Below, piece after piece: positions 22,486-32,299 of a stretch of DNA of 64,000 bases. Both the position numbers and the translations under genes were made by a program. The stretch is from Aspidiotus rigidus. Its lineage: Eukaryota > Arthropoda > Insecta > Hemiptera > Diaspididae. The stretch covers positions 11,139,501 through 11,203,500 of the forward strand of contig JAVHKY010000003.1 of the NCBI GenBank assembly GCA_035079385.1, read 5' to 3'. The notes under the pieces were generated by a model. That model worked only from the letters and a program-made list of their open reading frames with translations, searched no databases and had not been told where the DNA came from. Positions within the stretch are counted from its first letter, which is position 1, and each line of letters starts with the position of its first letter.

Positions 22486-23910
22486 GGCTCTAGCCGGGTA
22501 AGGGGGGAAAATGGCCTGGGTCGGAAAATGTTTCAAATGGCCGTCAAAATGTTGTCCCCAATGAGAAAACTCGAAATCCAAAAAATTGGACCCATCCGCT
22601 CACCCACATAGGTTGCAGAGTCATTTTTAGGCCTAAAATCCAAATGGCTGCATCTCAGACAATAATGATCGCACAGCGATGAAACTTGGGGACATTTTAG
22701 TATATGTGAACGTTTATCCATGGTATTTTTTTCAAAAAAAATCATTCATATTTTTCGTAGTTTCTAGCAATAACAAAACTTCAAACTCGAATAAAAAAAA
22801 ATCGGGGAGGGGAGGCACCTGGGGAAAATCATTCATTTGAAGCGCCGTACCTTCTACTACAACATACGTGAGTACCATAGTCTTCGGTGAGGTGCAACAT
22901 TCCCAATAAAATCAATATTTAATGAATTTCTGTGATTTTTCCATGAATAGCGGGGTGAACTATGACTGCTACCGCAATAGACCGCGAGAAATCAATAGTC
23001 AATGATCGAGCTGAAAAATACGCACTCCTCCGTGAGATGAAATGGGAATGTTGATAAACCAAAAATATATTTTTAGTATTTCGTTTATCGATTTGGTCAA
23101 TTCTTATGTAAACACGTCCCCCGATTAGGGGGAGTACGTTAGATTGAGAAAAATAGTTGAAAAATCCTCCAGTCGCTGGAACAGTCTGAAAATAGAAGAG
23201 AAGTGAGAAAATCCACTCTTTCACCCTGGAGGACCGTGAGTTTTGGTATTTCATTCATCAATTCCTTTAATTCCTAAGTAAACATGTACGCCAAGTTTGA
23301 AAAAAATAGTCAAAAAATTCTCCAGCCGCTGTAATGGTCTGGAAATGACAATAAATCGGGGAAATCCACTTTTTCACCCTGGAGAATCGTGAGTTTTGAC
23401 TATTGATTTCTCGCGGTCTATTGCGGTAGCAGTCATAGTTCACCCCGCTATTCATGGAAAAATCACAGAAATTCATTAAAAAATTGATTTTTTTGGTACT
23501 GTTCCACCTCACCGGGGACTATGATACTCATGTATGTTGTAGTAGAGGTTATGACGTCTCAAATGAATGATTTTCCGCAGGTGCCTCCCCCCTGATTTTT
23601 TTTTATTCGAGTTTGAAGTTTTGTTATTGCTAGAAACTAGGGAAAATATGAAAATTTTTTTTGAAAAAAATACCATGGATAAACGTTTACATATACTAAA
23701 ATGTACCCAAGTTTCATCGCTGCGCGATCATTATTGTCTGAGATGCAGCCATGTGGATTTTAGGCCTAAAAATGAGTCTGCAACCTATGTGGGTGAGCGG
23801 ATGGGTCCAATTTTTTGGATTTCGAGTTTTCTCATTGGGGAAAACATTTTGACGGACATTTGAAACATTTTCCGACCAAGGCCATTTTCCCCCCTTACCC
23901 GGCTAGAGCC
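22486..23910. mobile_element. 1425-bp foldback element without visible target duplication
   Basis: The two arms, 22486-23000 and 23398-23910, are long imperfect inverted repeats of about 515 bp starting GGCTCTAGCCGGGTAAGG. The unpaired centre contains two diverged direct copies of a 125-140 bp unit (about 23104-23243 and 23274-23400). The element splits PLE copy B. The halves rejoin as TTTCAAA plus TTTGGACATG, the same length as GTTCAAACTTAGACATG in copy A. So neither duplication nor loss is seen. No transposase frame is evident. Confidence 0.85.
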
Positions 23911-24420
23911 TTTGGACATGAATACCTCAGATATCAGTGAGCCCAAGGGAGAACCAATGGGGATCCCCACCTCATTCGGGAACTCGAAAAATTTTCCTTC
24001 AAATTTGCAGAAGTTGGGGGTCCAAGAAATCCTCAGAGATCAATGAATTCCGTCAACTCCTCATGAGGGACACCAGATTTTATGAGCAAATCACCCATAC
24101 GTAGGATAGTAACAGTCTTAGGGATGTGAGGAAACAAACCTTCAACATCAAAGGAGCACAAGGTCATTTCCAGTGGAATGGTGACGAGACAGACGATACG
24201 ATCGGCCGCCTTGGAACACTTTTTTTATGTACTTTAGGGAACCCGTATAGAGGAGAGGGGTACCGGATTAGGTTCCAAGATGCCTTTCTTTGTAAGAGGA
24301 CTCTTGATGATGAATTCACTTTTGTTAATGATTTTCCTCACCTCTTTGACAAATTGAGGGAAACAGAAAAGGCTATTTTCTTTGTTCCACATTGTCTGAA
24401 CACATCATAAATAAGAGAAA
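23911..24420 (-). pseudogene. Penelope-like element family 2, copy B, 5' half
   Basis: Minus-strand reading gives, from high to low coordinate, a block like SVPRRPIVSSVSSPFHW (about 24175-24235), CSFDVEGLFPHIPK (about 24115-24165) and GIPIGSPLGSLISEVFMSK just before the foldback. These are the PLE fingers and palm motifs. Stops and shifts interrupt the frame. The 5' end near 24420 abuts an opposite-facing PLE 3' end. Confidence 0.8.
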
Positions 24421-24429
24421 TAGAGGAGG

Positions 24430-24760
24430 ACTTCTCCATAATCCACAGGGAGAACTCATACTTTAAACGTATGGTTTTGGAAAATATCGAAATCATGCGT
24501 CATCGGAATAATGAGACTTCACCGTCTTAAACAGGTATATTCCTGATGAGGGTTTGGTTGAGCTAGTCTATGAGAATGATTCACACTTCGATGACTCGCT
24601 GTTCAATCATGATCCTCAAATTGGTTTCTCTGTCTTCGTTGATGTTGAATTAGTCGCTTTCATTCATGCTCGGAAGATGGTTGTTAAACCGAAAGTACTC
24701 AGCGGCTGTATTTAGGGTGGTTTTATATAATTTTCCTTCGAGAGTACATTATTTGTATCA
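24430..24760 (+). repeat. Inverted PLE family 2 C-terminus and 3' end
   Basis: About 24449-24530 matches, in reverse orientation, the C-terminal coding end of copy B (21535-21640). It is followed by the 200-bp 3' end also found at 17212-17411. It is joined head to head to the truncated 5' end of copy B, as with family 1 at 371-624. Confidence 0.75.
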
Positions 24761-24769
24761 TTACCATAA

Positions 24770-25060
24770 TCTAGTATATTGTACGCTAAGCCTAATACTG
24801 CAATCTAATATCAGTATAACTTAGTATTGGCCTCATTTAAAGTCAGTATAGCCTAATATACTCACAAACTCGGCCTCGTAAATCTCTGGATTTGGTCGAG
24901 ACCTTAAGAATTTCAAGTCCATCAACAGGAGAGGGGCAACTCAGCCTCGCGAAGGCTGAGGTGCCAATGAAGACATTGAAAATGTCAATAACCTTCAGCG
25001 ATTGAAGCGAGATAATCGTGGCTCATTGCGTGACCTACGAGTATTTTTACACCAACAAAT
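24770..25060 (-). repeat. Dispersed repeat family alpha, inverted copy
   Basis: The reverse complement shows the AT-rich CTATACT/ACTAGGC part and a GAGTTTGTGAG head. It also shares a GAGACATTGAAAATGTC-type block with 27150-27290. Together the two copies form a large inverted pair around 25.1-27.1 kb. Confidence 0.5.
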
Positions 25061-25284
25061 ATATATCAATTGAAAATGAAATCTTTTTGACATTTTCAGA
25101 ATTTAATGAGATAGATACCGCGAAAAAAAAATCGGACAAATCTACTCGTAGAGTTCACAAGGAAAGAAAAAATTGAAAAAAATCTCTGCTAAACCTTTTT
25201 CCAACTCCATTTAGAACGCTTCTACTCGTAAAAATATCATCATCCGTTCGACGGTAGATTTAAAAATACCGTGTAAGTAGTATT

Positions 25285-25413
25285 TTGTACAACAATAAAG
25301 CTGATAAAAAATGGATAACTCCACCTCACGGCGCTTCATCTGTTCCACCATCATCATCTCGTAAGCCATTGAACGAATTCTCATCGAGTAATTCGGATCT
25401 TCGAAAACGTATA
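25285..25413 (+). CDS. Candidate exon, unknown protein
   Basis: A short hydrophilic, serine- and proline-rich frame contains WITPPHGASSVPPSSSRK and SNSDLRKRI. It is followed at once by a good splice donor, ATAGTAAGT, near 25410. An acceptor upstream is weak. Composition and donor suggest a real coding exon, of a host gene or of a transposon lying between the inverted alpha repeats. No family is recognised. Confidence 0.25.
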
Positions 25414-25519
25414 GTAAGTCTATTCTCGCTTCATTTTTATTCTTTCAGTAACGTCACATGTGCAGAGAGCTTCGCACGTTTTTATACTCGCAAAAAATTT
25501 TCCATCCCAATTTGAATAT

Positions 25520-27080
25520 TGTGTAGTTAGAAGGCTTAGTGCTTCCGAGTGAAATTGAATTGGCATAGCGGAAAACTGGAACACAGCATACGCAATACGT
25601 CAACGTATTCACACGAGTACTCGAGGTTTTTTATATTCTTCCAAATAGCCTAAATTCTTTTGTATCGGAGATGTCTTTAGAGCGGATTATACAAAAAAGC
25701 ATATTACGAATAACCTGCCAATATATGACGGGAAGTTTTCGGTGTACGGTCCTCGCCAGTATCTAGACCCTCGATTAGTTTATAAGAATTCGGACCGCAA
25801 GATTTATGGCTGTAATAAGAAGACCACAGTATGTAAAATTGAGTTCGAATTTATAACGTCACGTGACCTAGATCACATTCTGTACCCGTACGGTTCGTAT
25901 ATGTGTATCGTAATTTTATGAGAATATTCCAACGGATGCATGGAAGGTACAAATATTTGGACAGGAGATGTCGGTGTGAACCTCTTCGGCAGGAATATGG
26001 CCCGATAGGCTAAAAAGTGTGTAGTATCTAGACCTATATTTTCCGTATCGACTTCGTATATGCAAAACATAAATATAAGGATTACCGTTGCGATCTTGGC
26101 GAAACCGCAATTTACCCGTTATCAAGGAAACAATATAATACCGGTACGATATTATACAGTATATACAGAGAGAGTCAGAGGCTTCCATTCGTTATATTAA
26201 TTTCGCGCGTGTTTGCATGTTTCATAATTTATGATTTACTTTACGTATTAAACATTCACTCGTAAATCATATCGCAAGATTTCAAGTAATTCTAGTCGCG
26301 AGCATTAAAAAAAAAATACAATAGTTCAGTAGAAAATGCTTTTACAATCTGTCTTACTTCCATCCGTAGAACGACATATAGTATAAGTACTGAAACAATA
26401 TATTAGAATACGAAAGGAAACTTGTCCCAACGCCTACTTTTCTATAAGGCGACATCTTCATTATACGAAATATATAATGCTCTCGTGTCGAGAAATGCGG
26501 AGACTAAATATTTTGAATATCGACAGAATACACGTTGGATTCAGTCCTAATGGGAGAGAATTATTGTACTTTATACTTGCGAGCTATAAGAAACTGTGTT
26601 CATCAATCGTCATTAGTTGAGGTGTTTCTTTTTTTTCTTCTTCTTCTTTCGCTTAAATTTAAATCGATAAAGTCTATTTATCTATATAGCCGTATACATA
26701 AGTTTGAAGGAAGGTAACGCAATAACCTAGCCTCAGTATAAAACGAATATCGTAAGTTCAGAGAATATAACTTATTTACAATGCGTTAATGGCTTACGAA
26801 CTACGAACACGCTGATTTCGAAGAATACCTACGGTAGTAAATTGTTAAGAATGTCCAGTCAAAGCTAGATTATATAATTTTTAACTTTTTATACAGTGTT
26901 GAACTCATACGTTCAAACTAAAGTCAGTTGTATCCGTTCGTGTAAAATAGTTGACCTTCGGACAATCTAATATTTATTTCTTCGATTCCATTTCACTCTT
27001 GAATTCCCGAAAGGCTAACAAGAAAGTAGTTCAATACCGCGGAAGTTGGAGCAATTGATCACGAGAAAAATTCCTCTTCA
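25520..27080. other. No gene seen
   Basis: AT-rich sequence between two inverted alpha repeats. There is a short A-run at about 26307 and a T/C microsatellite at about 26628-26652. Confidence 0.45.
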
Positions 27081-27346
27081 TCTTCTTTAGGTCCTCGGAA
27101 ACCTATGGTCAACCGTCTGAAATTTCTCTGAGTAGGTCAAAAGCTTCGCCTTTTTTGACATTTTCAATGTCTGTACCGGCACCTCGACCCACTAATGGAA
27201 ATCCGAGTTGCCTCCTCTTCCCGTTCGTGGACTTAGAATCCTCGAGCCTTCGATTTAATCTAGAAATTTACGATGCTGAGTTCGAGTTTGCCAATCCTAG
27301 CATACAGTGCACTAGAATATATTAGCCTTACACTAGACCTACTATG
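27080..27346 (+). repeat. Dispersed repeat family alpha, copy 3
   Basis: It has the block GACATTTTCAATGTC, then CCTCTTCCCGTTCGTGGACTT, the GAGTTCGAGTTTG head and an AT-rich CTAGACCTACTA part. It is inverted relative to 24770-25060. Confidence 0.5.
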
Positions 27347-28040
27347 TTTTTTTTGTTTTTGTTTTCTGGCTAACTGGGCCGAAGCCCGACGGCCGGGCCA
27401 CCACCGCCACACAATCCAATTATTCCCTGGAAGTGTGGTCAGCCCACTCCAGACTGCTCAGTAGAGGACGCACATCCGAGCACCCACCGGGGTAACCGAT
27501 GATCCAGCAACAGGCAGTGCGCGTCGTACTAAACGAGACTTGGCGGTGTCCGCAGAGCTTCAAGAACAAAACCCGGCAATACGGCTGCTGCATTTGTTGG
27601 TCCGCTTCAAGCGCCGCGACTACTAACACAAAGCCACCGGTTCCCGTAGACCTCCCCCTGGTGCAAACATGGCCAACGGGGTCTTGACCAGAAATGGTAA
27701 GCACTACGACAAGTAGATAGGAGGTTGACGATCCTTACCCTCTCTCGGGGTTGTGATTATGGGCATTTGGTATGCCTCGAGATACCATTATCCCAGTGAG
27801 CGCAGTATTTGCTACATGTAAACGGTGCGCTTCATCGGTGGGTACTCATCTAGTCGTGTATAGAAGGTGCAACCTTCACCTGCGCTGACAGATCGGGTGG
27901 ACTCACAATCGTTTTATTGCAGTGGGGTTCCAAGACTGCAGACTGATCTAGTCCTGTGCATGCCCCACACCAATACCTGCCAGCCGACAATTCGAAGTCC
28001 GGGGAGGGTATCACCATTGTAGTAATACCAGTGTGGACTC
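27347..28040 (-). mobile_element. GC-rich insert with A-rich tail, probable truncated retroelement
   Basis: A T-rich run at 27347-27365 marks an A-rich 3' tail on the minus strand. Next to it is a GC-rich hairpin built on GGGCCGAAGCCCGACGGCC. The insert is much richer in G and C than its surroundings. It carries short frames but no recognised protein. The shape fits the 3' end of a 5'-truncated non-LTR element or a SINE. No target duplication was found. Confidence 0.4.
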
Positions 28041-28072
28041 CATATTGTATACTATCCCTATACTAGGCCTAC

Positions 28073-28084
28073 GCTACCCTATAC
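28073..28084. repeat. 12-bp target site duplication, left copy
   Basis: GCTACCCTATAC at 28073-28084 is repeated exactly at 29485-29496, on both sides of a retrotransposon with a 17-nt poly-A tail (T-run 28085-28101). Confidence 0.85.
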
Positions 28085-29484
28085 TTTTTTTTTTTTTTTT
28101 TCATTTATTAAATACCTCGGGCACCCTGCTTACGTGCATTTGGTGCATATCGAAGGGGGTGTCGAAGGAGAAAAGAGGGGAAGAGAGAAAAGGAAAAAGA
28201 GTTTATGGGGAAGGATAGTTAACGTTTACTATGCAATATCAGCTTCTATTTGTCTTCTCTTTGCCTGTCTTTCATCTTCCCAAAGCGCTTTCGTTGTTTC
28301 AATTAGGTACGTTCGAGTATCCTTCTCCTCTACATTCAAATGCATTGGTCTGTTCTCGGCATATAGGCTACAGCGTACATATACGTGTTCGGGCGATTGT
28401 TCTTCTTTTCCACAGAAACATATTGCGGTTCTTCTGCGTTTCATTTTTGTTAGGTATGTGCCAAATACGCCATGTCCACTTATTGCTTGGCTAAGCCAGA
28501 AGTTGGGTTCCAATTGCACTCCAGGTTCTTTTATGACCTGCGCCCTCCATTTACCTTCGGCGTCTTTCACATATTCTTCCCTCCAGAGTTTCATGGCCTC
28601 CACGCCCATTGCATTCCATAGCTGGCTCATGGTATCAAACTTGTGTGGCTGTTTCAACAGGTAATTTTGTCTTTTTCTTTACCGAATAAGCCACAGCGCG
28701 GGCTGTGGTTTCATACTTGAGTGGCACCCAGTTGCATACTGCACTTGCAGTCATATAATATGTCACCGTTCTGTAGAGCCGACCATAACAAAGTAGCATA
28801 TGTCGGTGTATTTTGTCAACGTAGACACTTACTCTTTTTACTGTGAGTCTATGTGCAAATGCTGCACTAGCATACCTTATATAGGCTCCAACTGTCCCAT
28901 CCAGCATTGTTCTTCGCGCCTTTGTGTGATATCCGTATGTGTTCCTCGCTATCGCTTGGATTTTTGGGATCATCTTCATTGTTTTCTCTCACATTTTCTT
29001 CATGTGCGTTTCCCACGTTATATTTCTATCTAGCCATACACCCAAGTACTTAATTTCTGTATTTGGTATGATGACATTCCCATCCACAACAAGTGGTACA
29101 TTATTCTCCACCCAGCCAAATACAATGACTTCTGTCTTTGTGATGTTCAGATGAAGTCCACACACTGCAAGGTGATGTCTTCAATGCTCCTTTGTATTTT
29201 CTTGTTCAGTTCAACCTGTGTGTTTGCTGCGATTAATAATGGCGTGTCGTCAGCATAATACGCAAAGTGTTTTACCCATCTCTTCCTCAAATTAGTCAAG
29301 ATCTGGTCATAGATCAATTCCATAGGAGAGGGCCTATGACGCTTCCCTGAGGGCATCCACGCTCTAGATGGTGTGTTACTCCATACCTGGTTACTTTTCG
29401 ACCTACACAATAATTATGCATAATTTCTACCAAATAATTTGGGACTTCATATTTCTTCAGGCTCTCGATTATGTGTGAATAGAT
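28085..29484 (-). pseudogene. 5'-truncated non-LTR retrotransposon, second lineage
   Basis: Minus-strand frames give a reverse transcriptase end with YADDTPLLI (29147-29410), a connecting region (28635-28979) and a C-terminal part with SGHGVFGTYL and a zinc knuckle CFCGKEEQSPEHVYVRC (28229-28657). This layout is usual for R1, TRAS and related insect non-LTR elements. It differs from the 39-kb and 57-kb copies, so it is another lineage. Frameshifts separate the frames and the endonuclease is missing. Flanking 12-bp duplications and the poly-A tail prove target-primed insertion into an alpha repeat. Confidence 0.85.
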
Positions 29485-29499
29485 GCTACCCTATACTAA

Positions 29500-29801
29500 T
29501 GTTAGGCTGAGTTCGAGTTTTCCAGTAGGCTTTACTTTAGCTTTAAACTAGGCCCAGCATAAGCCTATACTACGTTATACTAATACTAGACTATACTTAG
29601 GCTCAACATACAATGGTTTCGGTCAAAAGAAAGGAATGTTGATGACGTTACAACCTTGATGAGATCACAAACAGATTTTATGGTTAATGATGACGTCACA
29701 AGGAAATATAAACTGGTTGATGTCTTCACGGTTCCTTTATCCGCTAGCAAAAATTCGCAAGTTTGGGACAGGGTTTTTTCTTTCTAATGTTTTCACCGAC
29801 A
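29500..29801 (+). repeat. Dispersed repeat family alpha, copy 4
   Basis: GAGTTCGAGTTTTCC, then the AT-rich ACTAGGC/CTATACT part, then GTTGATGACGTTAC and TGATGACGTCAC motifs. Compare 17490-17770 for the same order. Confidence 0.6.
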
Positions 29802-29809
29802 CCCTAGCT

Positions 29810-30258
29810 CAGTGGTTTCCACCCGGTGTGCCGCGAACCCCTTCGAAGTGTGCCGCGAGATTTCCAAAGAATTGAAGTTCAAAAAAATATCCGTGGATAA
29901 ATTTTGGATCAACGTCTCGGGAGAATATCAAGCATTGTGTAAAAAAGCGTTTACCATATTACTTCCTTTTTCCACCTCCTATCTTTGCAAACAGCGCTTC
30001 TCAGCTCTTACTCTCATAGAAAGTGAGAGGTGGGAGTGCCTTCTATCTGTCAAACAAAAAATGCGCCCCCATATTGACGAAATATGTGAAAAATCACAAG
30101 CGCAAACCTCGCATTAGATTTTTAATATTTAGTTCTTGTTAACATACTTGTCATACATTTCAAAAATTTTTGAATACCTATATATTTTTAATTGGTGTGC
30201 CGCGAAAATTTTTGTCATCTGAAATGTGCCGCTTTCTCAAAAAGGTTGAAAACCACTG
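29810..30258 (+). mobile_element. 449-bp hAT derivative keeping a transposase C-terminus
   Basis: Inverted ends CAGTGGTTTCC and AACCACTG are flanked by a perfect 8-bp duplication CCCTAGCT (29802-29809 and 30259-30266), the hAT signature. The frame 29812-30117 encodes 101 residues. From residue 31 it matches the hAT C-terminal dimerisation region: FWINVSGEYQALCKKA, then LLPFSTSYLCKQRFSAL. The catalytic core and zinc finger are absent, so this is an internal deletion derivative. The repeated GTGTGCCGCGA near both ends may be a transposase-binding motif. Confidence 0.9.
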
Positions 30259-30266
30259 CCCTAGCT

Positions 30267-30965
30267 AGCCATCTATTGGAAATCTGCGAGTCCAAGTTCG
30301 AGTTGATCACCTCCCCCCCCCCCCCCACCTTGAAAATTTACGAGGAATCCTTGACTTGATCCAGCTTATTATACTAGACCAAGAATGAGGGCAAATGGGC
30401 GGAGGCATACTAGACTTGTACTAGATTAAGAATGGGGACGAAAGAGCGCAAGCACAATTGATCTATCGATACAATGAATATCGATATATTGATAAAACGC
30501 TCAAAGACAATATAGGATTCAATGATTTTCCAGGGAACGGCGAAATTTACTCTTTTAAACTTTAAAGTACGCCTCATTATGCTATAGTACGAGCTTTAAA
30601 TAAAGCCTGGCACATACCTATGGTACGCTATATTAATACTAGGCTATACTCGACTTAAACTAAGCTTAGCATCCAATGCCTTAGATTATACTAGACTTCT
30701 GCCTCCTTTCCGTTGATGGACTTGGAATCCTCGATCTAATCCTGAAATCTGCGAATACGAGAGAGAAAGAAGAAATGGTAAATTACTAATTTCATGACGC
30801 TACTGGCAGGTTCAAGCTGATGACATCACAAACAAATGACATCAAAGAGGTTTAAGCTCGTTGATGTCTGTACTGTACTTTAATCTGCTATCGAAAATTA
30901 TTTTGTCATGAATGGTAGTTGAATCTAGCGACTACAAAACGATAATATTATTAAGAATTACTTTA
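30267..30965 (+). repeat. Dispersed repeat family alpha, further copies
   Basis: A GAAATCTGCGAGTCCAAG head lies just after the hAT element, followed by a run of about 16 C near 30310-30326. A second set of ACTAGGCTATACT motifs (30560-30690), CCGTTGATGGACTTGGAATC and TGATGACATCAC motifs follows to about 30890. Confidence 0.5.
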
Positions 30966-31329
30966 GGCAACAATTAAACATGTTTTGAAAATTGCTGAAG
31001 TGAGATAGGTTGTATCTAGAAGTATTTTCTATACTGATTTCAGAACCGTTTTCCGTTTTTTTGATAGGAGGTCGTGTTTTCTTGTCATCACTTTGTTTAG
31101 TTAGCGAGACGAAGCGTTCTTTATCGAACTTCGATCAACGATAGCAGTATCAATGCTCGATAAGGAACGTTTCGTCTCGCGATGATGCGCGGCAACGAAA
31201 CAAAGTGATAACAAGAAAACGCGACCTTCTATCAAAAAACGGAAAATGGTTCTGAAATCAGCGCAAAAAATACTTCTAGACACAACCTATCTCACTTCAG
31301 CAATTTCCAAAAAATTTTTCATTGTTGCC
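30966..31329. mobile_element. 364-bp palindromic MITE with TA duplication
   Basis: The element is nearly a single palindrome from GGCAACAATT to ATTGTTGCC, flanked by TA on both sides. It has mismatches but few gaps, so the RNA would fold into one long hairpin. A short frame across it is an effect of symmetry. A TA target suggests a Tc1/mariner-type transposase acting in trans. Confidence 0.8.
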
Positions 31330-31539
31330 TAGTGTTAAGTATCTTTACTCATTTGGTTTGGCCAGAATGTTCTTTAGAATTTTTTTCACCTAGCCTAGAC
31401 TTTCCTATTATATGGCCTAAACATGCCCCGTCACGGCTCGAAAGGTGACCTAAATTTTTAACAGGGAATCTGTCGATGGTCTTTTTTTTTTGAATTTATT
31501 TTCAGCCAGAGGCCCGCCCTAATTTAATTAGACACTAGA

Positions 31540-32130
31540 GGAAAAATTTCACTTTTTTTTCCTATTGGAAGTTGGAATTGGAAAAATGATAGCTTCCTCA
31601 ACAATATTAAACGAGAAATCTGGGAGATCCATACTGTGGACAAATTTGATCTTGATATCGGGAATTGAATGTCCTTTTTCTGTCATGATGTACATAAAAG
31701 CTCCGAGTCCCACTCCTTTGTGATTGATATTTGAACAGAGAACATTTTCTATGGTGAATCTTTATGAAAATTTTTCCAGTTTTCCGCCGCGCTGTCCGGC
31801 AAAAACTGACCTATCCTAATAAAGGGGTAGCACTTAAATAAACTGTGTAAAGTAGGAGGAAAAATTGGAAAAGTCTTGACCATTATTGAAAAAATTTCCA
31901 ATTATCGACCAATGTATGACAGGAAGGGACTTGGACTCTTTGGGACCCCAATTTTCAATAAGATAGAAACCAACTTCCCTTATAGAATAGGTTGCTCGCG
32001 TTGTTGAGAAAGCTATCGTTTTTTTCTTCAAGTCCCCCTTTCACAATGTATTGCTTGAACGTTGGAATGTATTCCAATCCCCTACCCCCATGTAGCTCAA
32101 TGAGTGATATTCTTTCGTCCCACTTCCGAG
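31540..32130 (-). pseudogene. Decayed coding remnant of unknown identity
   Basis: Three minus-strand frames look protein-like and lie in order. One near 31990-32130 includes FGLGSGTKEYHSLSYMG. One at 31834-32031 includes IENWGPKESKSLPVIHW. One at about 31535-31735 includes GVGLGAFMYIMTEKGHSIPD and MDLPDFSFNIVEEAIIFP. The aromatic and hydrophobic composition and the good density suggest one ancestral protein broken by stops and frameshifts. I do not recognise the family; an old viral or transposon gene is possible. No start or end is defined. Confidence 0.45.
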
Positions 32131-32299
32131 ACCAAACAAGACTGAGTTGCTATGCGTCTCAGTATCCGAGGAGTTTTTTGGTTTCTTTTTCTTTCTTCTT
32201 CAAATGTAAAATAACAGGAATTTATCTTTCTACTTTTTCCATATAATCAAAACTTAGAATATCTGGAGCTTTTTGTTTACTGAGATCTAGAGTTCAAGA

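Noticed and set aside
23567..23863. Open frame shared by all three foldback arms (contains VGERMGPIFWISSFLIG)
   Set aside because: The frame stays open in all arms, but differences between them often change amino acids, and no domain is recognised. Arm sequence identity is a simpler explanation.
28134..28664. Plus-strand frame of 176 residues
   Set aside because: It is antisense to the zinc-knuckle coding region of the minus-strand retrotransposon and has no domain of its own.
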